This document shows positions 19,402 to 28,948 of a stretch of DNA of 64,000 nt, in pieces. This DNA is from Clostridium sp. Lineage in GTDB: Bacteria; Bacillota; Clostridia; Lachnospirales; Lachnospiraceae. The translations under genes were made by a program, and so were the position numbers. The number at the start of each line of letters is the position of its first letter. Positions within the stretch are counted from its first letter, which is position 1. Under the pieces are notes generated by a model. That model was not told the DNA's origin. It saw only the letters and a program-made list of their open reading frames with translations, and made no database searches. Location of the stretch: assembly GCA_023667695.1 (NCBI GenBank), contig JAMOZY010000006.1, forward strand, positions 1-64,000. The letters are read 5' to 3'.

Positions 19402-19462
19402 CGTGGATAGAAGTGTAGTGCATGGACCAGGCAATGGATAAGGATAGAAACTGGAGGAACGC

Positions 19463-20878
19463 ATGGAACGAATTTATATTGGCGGACAGGCTGTATTAGA
19501 AGGCGTCATGATGAAAAATAAGGATCAATATGCAATTGCAGTCCGGAAGCCGGACCAGACCATTGAAGTGAAGGTGGAGAATTATACTGCAGTCGGGGAT
19601 CAGATTCCCTTCTTCCGGCTTCCCATCATACGGGGCGTGGTGAATTTTATTGAATCCCTGGTGATTGGAATGAAGACTCTGACCTATTCGGCCAGCTTTT
19701 ATGAAGAGACGGAAGAGAACACAGAAGGAACGGCTGAGAAGGTGGTAAAAAAGGGTGGAGAAAGTATTCTCATGTTTCTTTCGGTTGTTCTGTCCATTAT
19801 TCTGGCAATCGGACTTTTCATTTTGCTGCCGGCATGGCTGTCGGAGTTTATTCGGAGAGGAATTGACAATAATATAATTGTAGCATTGCTGGAGGGCGTA
19901 ATCCGGCTGGTGATTTTTCTCATATATGTATTTGGAATTTCTTTGATGAATGATATGAAGCGGGTGTTTATGTATCATGGTGCGGAGCATAAGACCATTA
20001 ATTGTCTGGAAGCCGGCGTGCCGCTGACTCCGGAAAATGTCATGGAATTTACCCGGTTCCATAAGCGGTGCGGGACCAGTTTTTTATTTATTGTAATGAT
20101 AATCAGTATTTTATTCTTTATGGTGATTCAGGTGGACAGCGCCGTATTACGGATTTTCCTACGGCTGCTTCTGGTACCGGTAATCGCAGGAGTATCCTAT
20201 GAGTTTATCCGTCTGGCAGGCAGAAATGATTCCTGGATTATCCGGGCGCTGAGCGCTCCGGGCTTGTGGGTACAGCGGTTGACGACCAGAGAACCGGACC
20301 TGGAAATGCTGGAGGTAGCCATTGCATCCGTGGAAGGTGTATTAGACTGGAGAGCCTATCAGCAGGAGTTGAATCAGTCCATGGAAGCGGAGGATTTGGA
20401 ACAGAACCGGGAACGAAAGTCAGCTTCGAAAAAGGAGGGTTCTGGTAGAGAGGCAGGAGCGGATAAAGCAATCGATGCTGCTTCCGATTATTATGAAGAA
20501 GCTGCTGCTTATGAAGAAGCCGGGAGCAATGAAGAAGCGGATGCATACGGTGAAACCGGAGACTATGAAGGTTCGGATGCATATGGTGCAACCGAGGGCT
20601 ATGAAGGTTCGGATGCATATGGTGCAACCGGGGACTATGAGGAAACGGATGCATATGGTGCAACCGGGGACTATGAAGAAGCGGATGTTTATGGTGCAAC
20701 CGGGGACTATGAGGAAACGGATGCATACGGTGCAACCGGGGACTATGAGGAAACGGATGCATATGGTGCGACCGAGGACTATGAAGAAGCGGATGCATAT
20801 GATGAAACCGGAGACTACGATGGTTCGGATGCAATAGATGCCTATGGTGAGTCTGAGGGTTACAACAGCTTATTGTGA
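19463..20878 (+). CDS. DUF1385 (YqhQ-like) membrane protein with acidic repeat tail
   Basis: A 471-residue protein. The first 310 residues are the DUF1385 family: the N-terminal IGGQAVLEGVMMKN motif, four or so membrane segments (about 105-130, 135-160, 210-235 and 235-255), and the conserved HGAEHKTINCLEAG stretch that suggests a metal site. From about residue 355 the tail consists of about nine acidic 12-residue repeats of the form DAYGATGDYEET, encoded by 36-bp repeats. The tail is not part of the known family. The product sits at the membrane; function unknown. It precedes prmC and prfA, a frequent order in Clostridia. Confidence 0.88.
   Translation: MERIYIGGQAVLEGVMMKNKDQYAIAVRKPDQTIEVKVENYTAVGDQIPFFRLPIIRGVVNFIESLVIGMKTLTYSASFYEETEENTEGTAEKVVKKGGESILMFLSVVLSIILAIGLFILLPAWLSEFIRRGIDNNIIVALLEGVIRLVIFLIYVFGISLMNDMKRVFMYHGAEHKTINCLEAGVPLTPENVMEFTRFHKRCGTSFLFIVMIISILFFMVIQVDSAVLRIFLRLLLVPVIAGVSYEFIRLAGRNDSWIIRALSAPGLWVQRLTTREPDLEMLEVAIASVEGVLDWRAYQQELNQSMEAEDLEQNRERKSASKKEGSGREAGADKAIDAASDYYEEAAAYEEAGSNEEADAYGETGDYEGSDAYGATEGYEGSDAYGATGDYEETDAYGATGDYEEADVYGATGDYEETDAYGATGDYEETDAYGATEDYEEADAYDETGDYDGSDAIDAYGESEGYNSLL
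20530..20850 (+). repeat. 36-bp in-frame tandem repeat in the DUF1385 gene
   Basis: About nine copies of a 36-bp unit encoding a D/E/Y/G-rich dodecapeptide. Variation is mostly between Ala/Glu, Thr/Ala and Gly/Glu codons, and the adjacent copies at 20640-20790 are nearly identical, which suggests recent slippage or unequal exchange. Copy number may vary between strains. Confidence 0.9.
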
Positions 20879-20956
20879 ATCTAAGGTCTATAACAGGCTG
20901 GCAGAGTTATGATGAATCAGAAGGCTGGAGAGCGTTATGTGGAACGAGGTGGCAGA

Positions 20957-21871
20957 ATGACCATTCGGGCGTTATGGAAGGAAGGAAAAGAGGAGCTTGT
21001 GCATGCAGGAATACAGGAGGCAGAGCTGGATTCCAGATATCTGCTGGAATGGGCTTTGCAGAAGTCCTATTCTTTTCTTTTGCTGAACCCTGATTATGAA
21101 GCGGATTCAGAAGCAGTACAAGTCTATCGTCAGGGAATTTTCCAACGGAAAAATCATAAGCCTCTGCAATATATTACGGGAGAGCAGGAATTCATGGGAT
21201 TTTCCTTTCGGGTCAATCCTCATGTACTGATTCCCAGACAGGATACGGAGATTTTGGTAGAAACGGTTTGGAAGGAATTAAAGAAGCGGTCAGGAATAGA
21301 ACAGAAGCAGTACAAAATGCTGGATTTGTGTTGTGGCTCCGGATGCATCGGACTGAGCATATGGAAGCTGTTAGAGCAGGACAGAAGGCTCAGATTACGC
21401 GAAAGCGAAATTGCTGAGCATGCAGAGGCTATGGATTGCTGGAAGGTGGCATTATCCGATATTTCAAGGGCTGCACTGACAGTTGCAGAAGAAAATGCAA
21501 AGCGGCTGGGGGCCGAAGTGGAATTGATAGAAAGTGATTTGTTTCAGGCAATTCCTGGAGCTTATGATGTGATTGTATCCAATCCGCCCTACATACCCAG
21601 CCGGGTTGTGGATACCCTGATGCCGGAGGTGCGGGAGCAGGAGCCGCGGCTGGCTTTGGATGGAGCCGAAGATGGCTTATATTTTTATCGTAAGATTATG
21701 GAACAGGCAAAGGAGCATTTAAAAGATGAAGGCTGTATTTTCTTTGAAATTGGATTTAATCAGGCAAAAGACGTCCGGCAGATACTTGTAGATGCCGGAA
21801 TGGAGCAGATTGTTGTGATACAGGATCTGGCAGGCTTAGACCGGGTGATATATGCCGGAACCGGACGCTGA
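20957..21871 (+). CDS. prmC: Peptide chain release factor N5-glutamine methyltransferase
   Basis: Methylates the Gln of the GGQ motif of release factors, using S-adenosylmethionine; its substrate RF1 is encoded next door. 304 residues from the chosen ATG, which follows GAGGTGG by 5 nt; an upstream ATG at 20909 has no RBS. The YITGEQEFMGFSF and VLIPRQDTEILVE motifs mark the N-terminal domain boundary, LDLCCGSGCIGLS is the SAM-binding loop, and the catalytic NPPY is at about 209-212. Confidence 0.95.
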   Translation: MTIRALWKEGKEELVHAGIQEAELDSRYLLEWALQKSYSFLLLNPDYEADSEAVQVYRQGIFQRKNHKPLQYITGEQEFMGFSFRVNPHVLIPRQDTEILVETVWKELKKRSGIEQKQYKMLDLCCGSGCIGLSIWKLLEQDRRLRLRESEIAEHAEAMDCWKVALSDISRAALTVAEENAKRLGAEVELIESDLFQAIPGAYDVIVSNPPYIPSRVVDTLMPEVREQEPRLALDGAEDGLYFYRKIMEQAKEHLKDEGCIFFEIGFNQAKDVRQILVDAGMEQIVVIQDLAGLDRVIYAGTGR

Positions 21872-21914
21872 GCAAGGGTATAGTGGTTGGATGACATGTA
21901 ATTAGGAGGATATG

Positions 21915-22988
21915 ATGTTTGACAGATTAGAAGATATATTGGTTCGATATGAGGAGATACAGGAAGAACTGAATTCACCGGAAATTGCGAATAATCAGGA
22001 GCGTTACCGGATGCTGATGAAGGAGTATAGTGATTTGACTCCGCTGGTAGAAACCTATCAGGAATACAAGGGAGCAAAGCAGACCATCGAGGATAGTCTG
22101 GCGATGATGGAAGAATCGGATGAAGAGATGCGGGAGCTGGCAAAGGAGGAGCTGGCAATGGGGAAGGAAGCCCTGGCTTCCTGTGAACAGAAGTTAAAGA
22201 TTTTACTGCTTCCTAAGGACCCCAATGATGATAAAAATGTAATTGTGGAAATCCGGGCAGGAGCCGGTGGGGATGAGGCAGCATTATTTGCAGCGGAGAT
22301 TTACCGGATGTATGTGCATTATGCGGAAGGAAAGCGCTGGAAGGCAGAGCTATTGGAATGTGAAGAAATCGGAATCGGTGGTATGAAGAGTGTATCCTTT
22401 ATGATTAATGGCGCTGGTGCATACTCCGTTATGAAATACGAATCCGGCGTACATCGGGTACAGCGTGTGCCGGAAACGGAATCCGGCGGACGGATTCATA
22501 CCTCTACGATTACTGTAGCGGTCATGCCGGAAGCAGAGGATGTGGATATTGAAATCAACGAAAAGGATATCCGGATTGATGTCATGCGAGCCTCCGGAAA
22601 TGGCGGTCAGTGTGTCAACACCACGGATTCCGCTGTGCGGCTGACCCATTATCCGACTGGAATCGTTATTTACAGCCAGACAGAAAAGTCCCAGCTTCAG
22701 AATAAGGAGAAGGCATTTGCCCTGCTTCGTGCCAAGCTGTACGATATGGAGCAGCAGAAGCAGCATGATGCGGAAGCGGAAGCCAGAAGAAGCCAGATTG
22801 GAACCGGTGACCGTTCCGAAAAAATCCGGACTTATAATTTCCCACAGGGGCGGGTGACGGACCATCGGATTAATCTGACCCTGTATAAAATCGACAAAAT
22901 CATGGATGGGGACATTCAGGAGATTGTGGATGCCTGTATAGCTGCCGATCAGAGTGCAAAGCTTGCGAGGATGAATGAAGAGGGCTGA
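21915..22988 (+). CDS. prfA: Peptide chain release factor 1
   Basis: Recognises UAA and UAG and triggers peptide release. 357 residues. The catalytic GGQ is at about 230-232 in the context [18 protein letters not shown], where Cys replaces the more usual His after GGQ. The C-terminal [23 protein letters not shown] motif is present. Two ATGs (21912, 21915) follow AGGAGGA; the second has the better spacing and gives the family start MFDRLEDI. Ends just before a strong hairpin. Confidence 0.97.
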   Translation: MFDRLEDILVRYEEIQEELNSPEIANNQERYRMLMKEYSDLTPLVETYQEYKGAKQTIEDSLAMMEESDEEMRELAKEELAMGKEALASCEQKLKILLLPKDPNDDKNVIVEIRAGAGGDEAALFAAEIYRMYVHYAEGKRWKAELLECEEIGIGGMKSVSFMINGAGAYSVMKYESGVHRVQRVPETESGGRIHTSTITVAVMPEAEDVDIEINEKDIRIDVMRASGNGGQCVNTTDSAVRLTHYPTGIVIYSQTEKSQLQNKEKAFALLRAKLYDMEQQKQHDAEAEARRSQIGTGDRSEKIRTYNFPQGRVTDHRINLTLYKIDKIMDGDIQEIVDACIAADQSAKLARMNEEG

Positions 22989-23019
22989 AAATCTTGATTG
23001 CATATAGGAGGGGAAGGAA

Positions 23020-23064
23020 ATCCCATAGATTTTTCTGTTGAAGAGGAATCTATGGGATATTTTA
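23020..23064 (+). terminator. Terminator after prfA
   Basis: Perfect 11-bp stem ATCCCATAGAT / ATCTATGGGAT with a 17-nt loop, followed by ATTTTATT. Confidence 0.75.
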
Positions 23065-23073
23065 TTGGATAAA

Positions 23074-23116
23074 CAGTATAAAACAGTTGACAACAGTTCT
23101 ATACTGTTATATACTG
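23074..23116 (+). promoter_or_regulatory. Promoter and putative operator of the GntR-ABC operon
   Basis: TTGACA (23087-23092), a 17-bp spacer and TATACT (23110-23115). The promoter is full of half-sites: CAGTATA at 23074-23080, and TATACTG at 23100-23106 and 23110-23116, plus the inverted repeat ACAGT-N5-ACTGT at 23093-23107. This fits autorepression by the GntR-family product of the first gene; binding is inferred. Confidence 0.7.
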
Positions 23117-23136
23117 TTTGCAAAGGAGGAGGATTC

Positions 23137-23514
23137 ATGGAAATTATTATAAATAATTCCTCGCTTCAACCGATTTATGAGCAGATTGTTGTTCAGATTA
23201 AGGATAAGATTATGAAGGGAGTGTGGAAGGAAAATGATTTACTTCCATCGGTACGTACCTTATCCAGAGAGCTTAAGGTCAGTGCATTGACCGTTAAGAA
23301 GGCATATGATGAACTGGAGGCGGAAGGCTTCATTACCACGATTCATGGGAAAGGAAGCTTTGTATCCTGTGCCAGTCAGGAAATCATGCTGGAGGAAAAG
23401 AAGAAGGAAGTAGAGCAGCTGCTGGAGCAGGCAATCCGGAAAGGCCGAAGCTGTGGTATGAGCGGTGAGGAATTAATGGAATTATATCAATTAGTATTGG
23501 AGGATTTGACATGA
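23137..23514 (+). CDS. GntR family regulator, YtrA-like
   Basis: A 125-residue repressor-like protein: an N-terminal winged helix of the GntR family (QPIYEQIVVQIKDKIMKGVW ... LLPSVRTLSRELKVSALTVKKAY ... GFITTIHGKGSFV) and a short C-terminal helical pair instead of a ligand-binding domain, as in the YtrA subfamily that controls adjacent ABC transporters. The start is the ATG behind AAAGGAGGA; the upstream frame is not used. ATGA overlap with the ABC ATPase gene. Confidence 0.92.
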   Translation: MEIIINNSSLQPIYEQIVVQIKDKIMKGVWKENDLLPSVRTLSRELKVSALTVKKAYDELEAEGFITTIHGKGSFVSCASQEIMLEEKKKEVEQLLEQAIRKGRSCGMSGEELMELYQLVLEDLT

Positions 23515-24356
23515 TGCTGCGGATTGATCATATAAAAAAGCAATACAGGGATTTTCAACTGGAATGCTCCATGGAGGTTCCGGAGGGAAGGATTACGGGA
23601 TTTATCGGTCCGAATGGCGCGGGAAAAAGTACGACGATTAAATCGATTCTGAATCTGATTTCTCCGGATGAGGGACATATACAGCTGGACGGTAAGGATG
23701 TTACGGAATTAACCGCAAAGGAACAGGAGCGGTTTGGAGTCGTATTGTCAGATTCCGGCTTTAGTTCTTATTTTACGATTGCAGATATCATTCGGATTAT
23801 GAAGGGAATGTATCATCAATTCCAGGAAAGGGTATTCCTGGAGTATTGCAGTCGCTTCCAATTGCCACTGGATAAACGTCTGAAGGAATTTTCCACCGGC
23901 ATGAAGGCAAAGCTTCATGTACTGCTTGCCATTTCCCATGAGGCGGATTTGTTAATTCTGGATGAGCCTACGGTAGGTCTGGATGTGATTGCTCGAGATG
24001 AAATGCTGGATTTGTTGCGGGACTATATGGAGAAGGGAAACCGGTCGATTTTGATTAGTTCGCATATTTCCAGCGATTTAGAGGGACTTTGTGATGATTT
24101 GTATCTGATTCATCAGGGCAGGGTGATTCTTCATGAGGATACAGATGTGATATTAAGCTGCTATGGCACGTTAAAGATGTCAGAGGCAGATTTTCAAAGG
24201 ATAGATAAGCGTTATATTTTGAAAAGCCGGAAGGAAAGCTTTGGATATACCTGTCTGACAAATCAGATTCAGTATTATAGGGAAAATGTACCTTCCGTTG
24301 TTGCAGAAAAGGGTTCTATTGATGATATGATTACATTGATGATTCGAGGTGAATAG
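23511..24356 (+). CDS. ABC transporter ATP-binding protein
   Basis: A 281-residue nucleotide-binding subunit: Walker A GPNGAGKST near residue 34, signature region FSTGMKAKLH (a divergent LSGGQ), Walker B LLILDEPTVGLD and a switch histidine in SSHISSD. The C-terminal extension of about 60 residues is usual in the bacitracin/lantibiotic-type exporter group. Translationally coupled to the GntR gene and followed 3 bp later by its membrane partner. Substrate unknown. Confidence 0.92.
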   Translation: MMLRIDHIKKQYRDFQLECSMEVPEGRITGFIGPNGAGKSTTIKSILNLISPDEGHIQLDGKDVTELTAKEQERFGVVLSDSGFSSYFTIADIIRIMKGMYHQFQERVFLEYCSRFQLPLDKRLKEFSTGMKAKLHVLLAISHEADLLILDEPTVGLDVIARDEMLDLLRDYMEKGNRSILISSHISSDLEGLCDDLYLIHQGRVILHEDTDVILSCYGTLKMSEADFQRIDKRYILKSRKESFGYTCLTNQIQYYRENVPSVVAEKGSIDDMITLMIRGE

Positions 24357-24359
24357 TGC

Positions 24360-25016
24360 ATGAGAGGATTATTGATAAAGGATTATTTGTTATTGAAAAA
24401 TCAGATGAAATTTATAATTTTGTTTTTGGCGATTGGAATTATTATGATAGCAAATGAAGCCGACTCTATAATTGTCATTTCCTATATTACATTTCTTATA
24501 ACCAGCTTGTCCCTGAGTACCATCAGCTATGATGAGTATGAGAATAGCAATACGTATCTGTTTACTCTCCCCATTACCAGAACCGAATATGTAAGGGAGA
24601 AGTATTTGTTTACATTTATCAATGCTGGTGCCGGCTGGTTGTTTTCCATGCTTTTGGTGCTGGGACATGGAATACTGTTCCGGCAGGAAATCAGTACCAC
24701 AACCCTTTGGTTTGTTGGAGGCGTGAATGTAATCTTGATAGCGGCATATGTTGCAATCTGTCTGCCCTTATGGATTAAGCTGGGACCGGAAAAGGGAAGA
24801 ATTACCTTTTTTATTTTAGCTGGTGTGCTTCTTCTGGCAACATCATTGGCTAAGCTGTTTATAGGAAATGTAAATTCAGAGACCTGGGCTTCTGTCTGGG
24901 ATGTCTGGAATGGATACCCGTTGTTGCTGGAAGGGATTCTGTGTGGGATTGCTTTGCTTGGAGTAGGGATTTCCTATCTGGTTACTTTGCGGATTGTCAA
25001 AAAGAAAGAATTCTAA
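24360..25016 (+). CDS. ABC-2 type membrane subunit
   Basis: A 218-residue integral membrane protein with about six hydrophobic segments (near 15-55, 85-110, 115-140, 145-170 and 190-215) and the family phrase SYDEYENSNTYLFTLPITR, typical of ABC2_membrane_5 permeases. RBS GAGGTG 8 nt before the ATG. It forms the transporter with the preceding ATPase; GntR control is likely. Possibly an envelope-stress or drug exporter, by analogy with ytr-type operons. Confidence 0.85.
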   Translation: MRGLLIKDYLLLKNQMKFIILFLAIGIIMIANEADSIIVISYITFLITSLSLSTISYDEYENSNTYLFTLPITRTEYVREKYLFTFINAGAGWLFSMLLVLGHGILFRQEISTTTLWFVGGVNVILIAAYVAICLPLWIKLGPEKGRITFFILAGVLLLATSLAKLFIGNVNSETWASVWDVWNGYPLLLEGILCGIALLGVGISYLVTLRIVKKKEF

Positions 25017-25131
25017 AGGAATAGCCGGACAGTTAGGAAATTTTGAATCCGATGAAAGAAAGACTGGTGGATTTTATTGGTTTATGCTACTATACTGAGA
25101 GAAAAGGTCAGAGAAGAAGGAAGTGGAACGC

Positions 25132-26187
25132 ATGAGTCAATGGAGAGATAACATCAGAAAAGTAGAGCCATATACGCCGGGAGAGCAGCCGAAGGATAAA
25201 AATGTGATTAAACTGAATACCAATGAGAATCCCTATGGTCCTTCTCCGCGGCTGTTGCAGCTTCCGGAACGCTGGGAGGAGCTGCGTCTGTATCCGGACC
25301 CGGCAGCAGGTGTATTAGTGGATGGAATCGCAGAGTATCATCAGGTGAATTCGAATCAGGTGTTTGTAGGTGTTGGTTCGGATGATGTTCTGGCCATGGC
25401 ATTTATGACATTTTTTAATTCAGAGCTTCCGGTTTTCTTTCCGGATATCACCTATTCGTTCTATGATGTGTGGGCGGAGCTGTTCCGGATACCCTATGAA
25501 CGTCAGGCGGTAGATGCTGAGTTTCGTATCCGTCGGGAAGATTATTATAAGGAAAACGGTGGCATAATCTTTCCCAATCCCAATGCACCTACGGGAATTT
25601 ATGAACCGCTGGAATTTATCGAGGATATTCTGCAGCATAATCCGGATGTGATTGTCATTGTAGATGAGGCTTATATTGATTTTGGCGGTACTTCCGCCTT
25701 ATCTTTATTAGATAAATATGAAAATCTTTTGATTGTACGGACCTTTTCAAAGTCCCGCTCCCTGGCAGGTCTGCGCATTGGCTATGCCATAGGAAGTCCG
25801 GAATTAATCCAGGCAATGAATGATGTGAAGTATTCCTTTAATTCCTATACCATGAATCGTCCAGCCTTACAGCTGGGGGCAGAGGTCCTAAAGGATGAAG
25901 CTTATTTTCAGGAAACCATCCGTAAGATTATGGCAACCCGTACCTGGTTTGGAGAAGAAATGAAAAAGCTGGGCTTTTCTTTCCCGGATTCCAAGGCAAA
26001 CTTTATTTTTGCAACCCGGGAAGGCATATCGGCGGAAGCACTGGCAGAGGCAGCGAAGGGGCATGGAATCTATGTGCGGCATTTCAAACAGCCCCGCATA
26101 AACCAGTATCTGCGGATTACAATCGGAACGGATGAGCAGATGAAGGTATTTCTGGACTTTCTGAAGGATTATTTAGGCGTAAAATAG
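25132..26187 (+). CDS. hisC: Histidinol-phosphate aminotransferase
   Basis: PLP enzyme that transaminates imidazole-acetol phosphate in histidine synthesis. 351 residues from the ATG at 25132, which suits the AAGGAAG site; an in-frame GTG at 25123 is too close to it. NTNENPYGPSP near residue 26, the PNAPTG motif, VDEAYIDFGG with the cofactor-binding Asp/Tyr, and the PLP lysine Lys207 in TFSKSRSLAGLRIG are present. It stands alone, not in a his operon, so a role as a general aromatic or phosphoserine-like aminotransferase cannot be excluded. Confidence 0.9.
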   Translation: MSQWRDNIRKVEPYTPGEQPKDKNVIKLNTNENPYGPSPRLLQLPERWEELRLYPDPAAGVLVDGIAEYHQVNSNQVFVGVGSDDVLAMAFMTFFNSELPVFFPDITYSFYDVWAELFRIPYERQAVDAEFRIRREDYYKENGGIIFPNPNAPTGIYEPLEFIEDILQHNPDVIVIVDEAYIDFGGTSALSLLDKYENLLIVRTFSKSRSLAGLRIGYAIGSPELIQAMNDVKYSFNSYTMNRPALQLGAEVLKDEAYFQETIRKIMATRTWFGEEMKKLGFSFPDSKANFIFATREGISAEALAEAAKGHGIYVRHFKQPRINQYLRITIGTDEQMKVFLDFLKDYLGVK

Positions 26188-26197
26188 AACCGTTTGT

Positions 26198-26229
26198 AAA
26201 AAAAGCAGCGAGGCTCACATGCCTCGCTG
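26198..26229 (-). terminator. Terminator between convergent hisC and amidohydrolase genes
   Basis: Perfect 9-bp stem CAGCGAGGC / GCCTCGCTG with a 6-nt loop. The A-run on the plus strand before it becomes a U-tract for the minus-strand amidohydrolase gene. Confidence 0.85.
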
Positions 26230-26261
26230 TTCTGTAGTGCTACAAGATTACAGTCTCGTAT

Positions 26262-27500
26262 TTATAGTGGGGATGACTTATGCTCTTCCAGCCATCGGAT
26301 AGCTGCATAGGCATATATGGCACATCCGTTTGTCATAGCGGTTTCATCAAAGGCCACCATAGGGTGATGCTGTGGATAGACATAGCCCAGTTCCGGATGA
26401 CCGGCAGCCAGAGCCAGCATAATAGAAGGAACCTTCTGACTGACATAAGCAAAATCCTCCGAGCCGGCGGAGCCGGAAGCCTTTCGGTCCTTGGCCATGG
26501 CGTTTAATTCCTGGACGGAGTATGCATATTCTGAACCTAGCAGTTCTCTTGCATAGCTTAGCATACTGGCAGATAATTCCTCATCGTTTAGCAGAGTCGG
26601 ACAGCCGCTTTTGAATGTTACCTCTGCATTCGCCCGAAAGGTCTGTGCAGTTCCGGTTGCGATGTCAATTAGTCTGTTTTTGACAAAGGCGCGGGTTTCT
26701 TCATCAAAGGTGCGGATGCTTCCACTCATAATAACGGAATCCGGAATGACATTGGGAGCAGACCCTGCGTTCATGGTACCGATGGTCAGGACTGCCCGCT
26801 CCTCCGATGCCAGCTCTCTTGCCTGGATTTCCTGTAAGGCAATCAGAATATGGGCAGCCGCATTCAGCGGGTCGATTCCGAGATTCGGCATGGAACCATG
26901 GACGCCCTTTCCCTGTACTTTAATTTCAAAGATATCGGCACCGGGTGCGCTGACGCCGGGAGCGGATACAATGACGGTTCCGGCTGGGAACGGCATGGCT
27001 GACATAACATGAATCATCAATGCCTTATCCACAGGAGGATTCTCCAGCAATCCGGCCTGTATCATATCCTGAGAGCCTTCGAAAATCTCTTCCGCCGGTT
27101 GGAACATCAGCTTGACAGTGCCTTCTATGGCATCCTCATGCTGCTTTAACAGCCAGGCGGCGCCTAACAGCATAGCGGTATGCAAATCATGGCCACAGGC
27201 ATGCATCTTTCCGTTTTTTGCGGCAAAGTCCAGACCGGATTCTTCCGCAATGGGAAGTCCATCCATATCGGCGCGAAGCAGGAATACCTTTCCTTCTTTT
27301 TTTCCGCCGGCACAGGCGACCAGACCGGCTTTCCCGCATTCCTCAGGCGCATATCCCATTTCCATTAATTTCTCTTTGACAAAGGATAGGGTATCCTTGA
27401 TTTCAAATCCGGTTCCCGGATGGGAATGCAGATATCTTCGGTATGATACAATCGTTTCCTGTATTTTTCTGGATTCGTTTAATAATTCTTCTGATAACAT
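26262..27500 (-). CDS. M20 family amidohydrolase
   Basis: A 412-residue zinc peptidase-like enzyme of the M20D amidohydrolase group (N-acyl amino acid, hippurate or IAA-amino acid hydrolases). Metal ligands can be read in HACGHDLHTAM near 99-109, FQPAEEIFEG near 133-142, and a C-terminal SEDFAY segment; the central dimerisation domain begins at the VQGKGVHGSMPN motif. The substrate is probably an N-acylated amino acid. Its own minus-strand terminator lies before hisC. Confidence 0.9.
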   Translation of the reverse strand: MLSEELLNESRKIQETIVSYRRYLHSHPGTGFEIKDTLSFVKEKLMEMGYAPEECGKAGLVACAGGKKEGKVFLLRADMDGLPIAEESGLDFAAKNGKMHACGHDLHTAMLLGAAWLLKQHEDAIEGTVKLMFQPAEEIFEGSQDMIQAGLLENPPVDKALMIHVMSAMPFPAGTVIVSAPGVSAPGADIFEIKVQGKGVHGSMPNLGIDPLNAAAHILIALQEIQARELASEERAVLTIGTMNAGSAPNVIPDSVIMSGSIRTFDEETRAFVKNRLIDIATGTAQTFRANAEVTFKSGCPTLLNDEELSASMLSYARELLGSEYAYSVQELNAMAKDRKASGSAGSEDFAYVSQKVPSIMLALAAGHPELGYVYPQHHPMVAFDETAMTNGCAIYAYAAIRWLEEHKSSPL

Positions 27501-27590
27501 GCGATGCTCCTTCCGATACTAATTGATTTATAAGCTAATTCTATTATACACAATATTACAGGCAAGTCTACCGGTTTGGTTTATTTTGTA

Positions 27591-28526
27591 TTAGCCCCAT
27601 TCGCTGTTCCAGTCCGGCTTTATCATAATGACATGGTTTCTGCCGGCATCATAGCGGTAGATAGAATCCGAAAGAATATCGGTGACATTTACAACTGTGC
27701 GGTTGGCATCATGTACTAATTCTAACAAGGATTGTTCCTCCATGCCGTAACGTGCCGGAATCAGAAGCACCTCATGTATGCTGGAAGGGAGGATATAGAT
27801 ATCACAGCCCTGCTGTCGGGCAAAGTCAGCCAGCACATGGTCATAAATCATACAGGTGGAGCCGTTAATCCGGTTCCTGTTTGTCAGGATATAGATTTGG
27901 AAGGTGGAAGGGGCAGAGTCATAGATATGCTGTAATTCTTCATCATCCTGCAGATATTCGGCAAGTAAGTCCTGCATGGGCTGGATATAGCAGGGAAACA
28001 GCCGCTGGGTATTCTGGCTGGCAACCTTGTAAAGCTCTTCCACGGTAACATTCCATCGCTCTAATTCCCGATTGGTAATCAGGGAAGAAGCGATTCCATA
28101 AGCATCTGCGTGTACCAGCCAGCGAAAGGTGATTGCCAGGTCACAAAAGGGAAGATAGGGACAGTCCTTTAGCTGTTCTTTATTTTTCTGGTAATTGACG
28201 ATTCGAAAGATAATCTGCGGCCGGATGGCATCATAATCATCATAGAGGCTGGCTGGTACCTCCAGCTTTGGCACATCGTTATTTAAGGTTGATACGATTT
28301 CCTCCAGAATGGATTTCAGGGGACGGCCTTCCAGATATTGTTCATAAAAGGCATTCAAATAGACGGTAGGCGAAAGATTCTCTCCATGCTTGTGCAGACA
28401 GATTCCGTCCAGCTCCACCGCATTGTTTTTCACAACATGATTAATGGAAGCCTGGTATTCCTCCGGATGGTCCAATTCGTATACGCTCTGTTCCCGGACA
28501 TAATTTAAAAACTGATGATAGGTCAT
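27591..28526 (-). CDS. DUF5688 family protein
   Basis: A 311-residue soluble protein without signal peptide or membrane segments. The N-terminal VREQSVYELDHPEEY region, the LDGICLHKHGENLSPTVYLN stretch and the C-terminal ILPSSIHEVLLIP motif recall DUF5688, a family abundant in Lachnospiraceae and lacking known activity. Monocistronic, between an amidohydrolase and a cold shock gene. RBS AAAGGGGCG lies a few bases before the ATG. Confidence 0.75.
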   Translation of the reverse strand: MTYHQFLNYVREQSVYELDHPEEYQASINHVVKNNAVELDGICLHKHGENLSPTVYLNAFYEQYLEGRPLKSILEEIVSTLNNDVPKLEVPASLYDDYDAIRPQIIFRIVNYQKNKEQLKDCPYLPFCDLAITFRWLVHADAYGIASSLITNRELERWNVTVEELYKVASQNTQRLFPCYIQPMQDLLAEYLQDDEELQHIYDSAPSTFQIYILTNRNRINGSTCMIYDHVLADFARQQGCDIYILPSSIHEVLLIPARYGMEEQSLLELVHDANRTVVNVTDILSDSIYRYDAGRNHVIMIKPDWNSEWG

Positions 28527-28871
28527 AATATGACGCCCCTTTCTTTGGTTGAATAATATTGATGGTTTAGAAAATAGAAACTCAGATTTGATAGAAACAT
28601 AAAATAAAAATATTAATTCTGCATGTATCAGGCCTCCCTTGCTTCGGTCATTTATTTCCTGTCTGTGATTGGGTATAATTCAAGAAAAAATGAATATCAG
28701 AATAAAAGATACGGTTGGTGAAATACCAACAGCATGGAACTAGAATAACTCGTTGGTTAAAAAAAAGCAAGTAATTTTTTGTTTTTTTAGAAATAAAGAA
28801 AGAGGGGCGAAAAACATTTCTGCTTTTTTAATAAAGTCTCAAGATATTTCGAGAATAAAGCAGAACGGCAC
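28527..28871. other. Intergenic region before the cold shock gene
   Basis: About 345 AT-rich bases. A TATAAT at 28674-28679 without a good -35 precedes a segment with three mutually exclusive complementary blocks: GGTTGGT 28713-28719, ACCAAC 28725-28730 and GTTGGTT 28752-28758. The middle block can pair with either neighbour, as in an RNA switch. No coding frame is convincing. Confidence 0.4.
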
Positions 28872-28900
28872 TTGACGATATCTCTGGAATATGTTAGTCT
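28872..28900 (+). promoter_or_regulatory. Promoter of the cold shock gene
   Basis: TTGACG, a 17-bp spacer and TAGTCT, about 50 bp before the start codon. Confidence 0.55.
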
Positions 28901-28948
28901 ATTTAAGTGACAAGTACCGTCATAAGTCTTAATTTTGGAGGTCAGGAA

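Noticed and set aside
20238..20834. 198-residue minus-strand frame rich in HHMHP
   Set aside because: Pure antisense of the acidic repeat tail of the DUF1385 gene.
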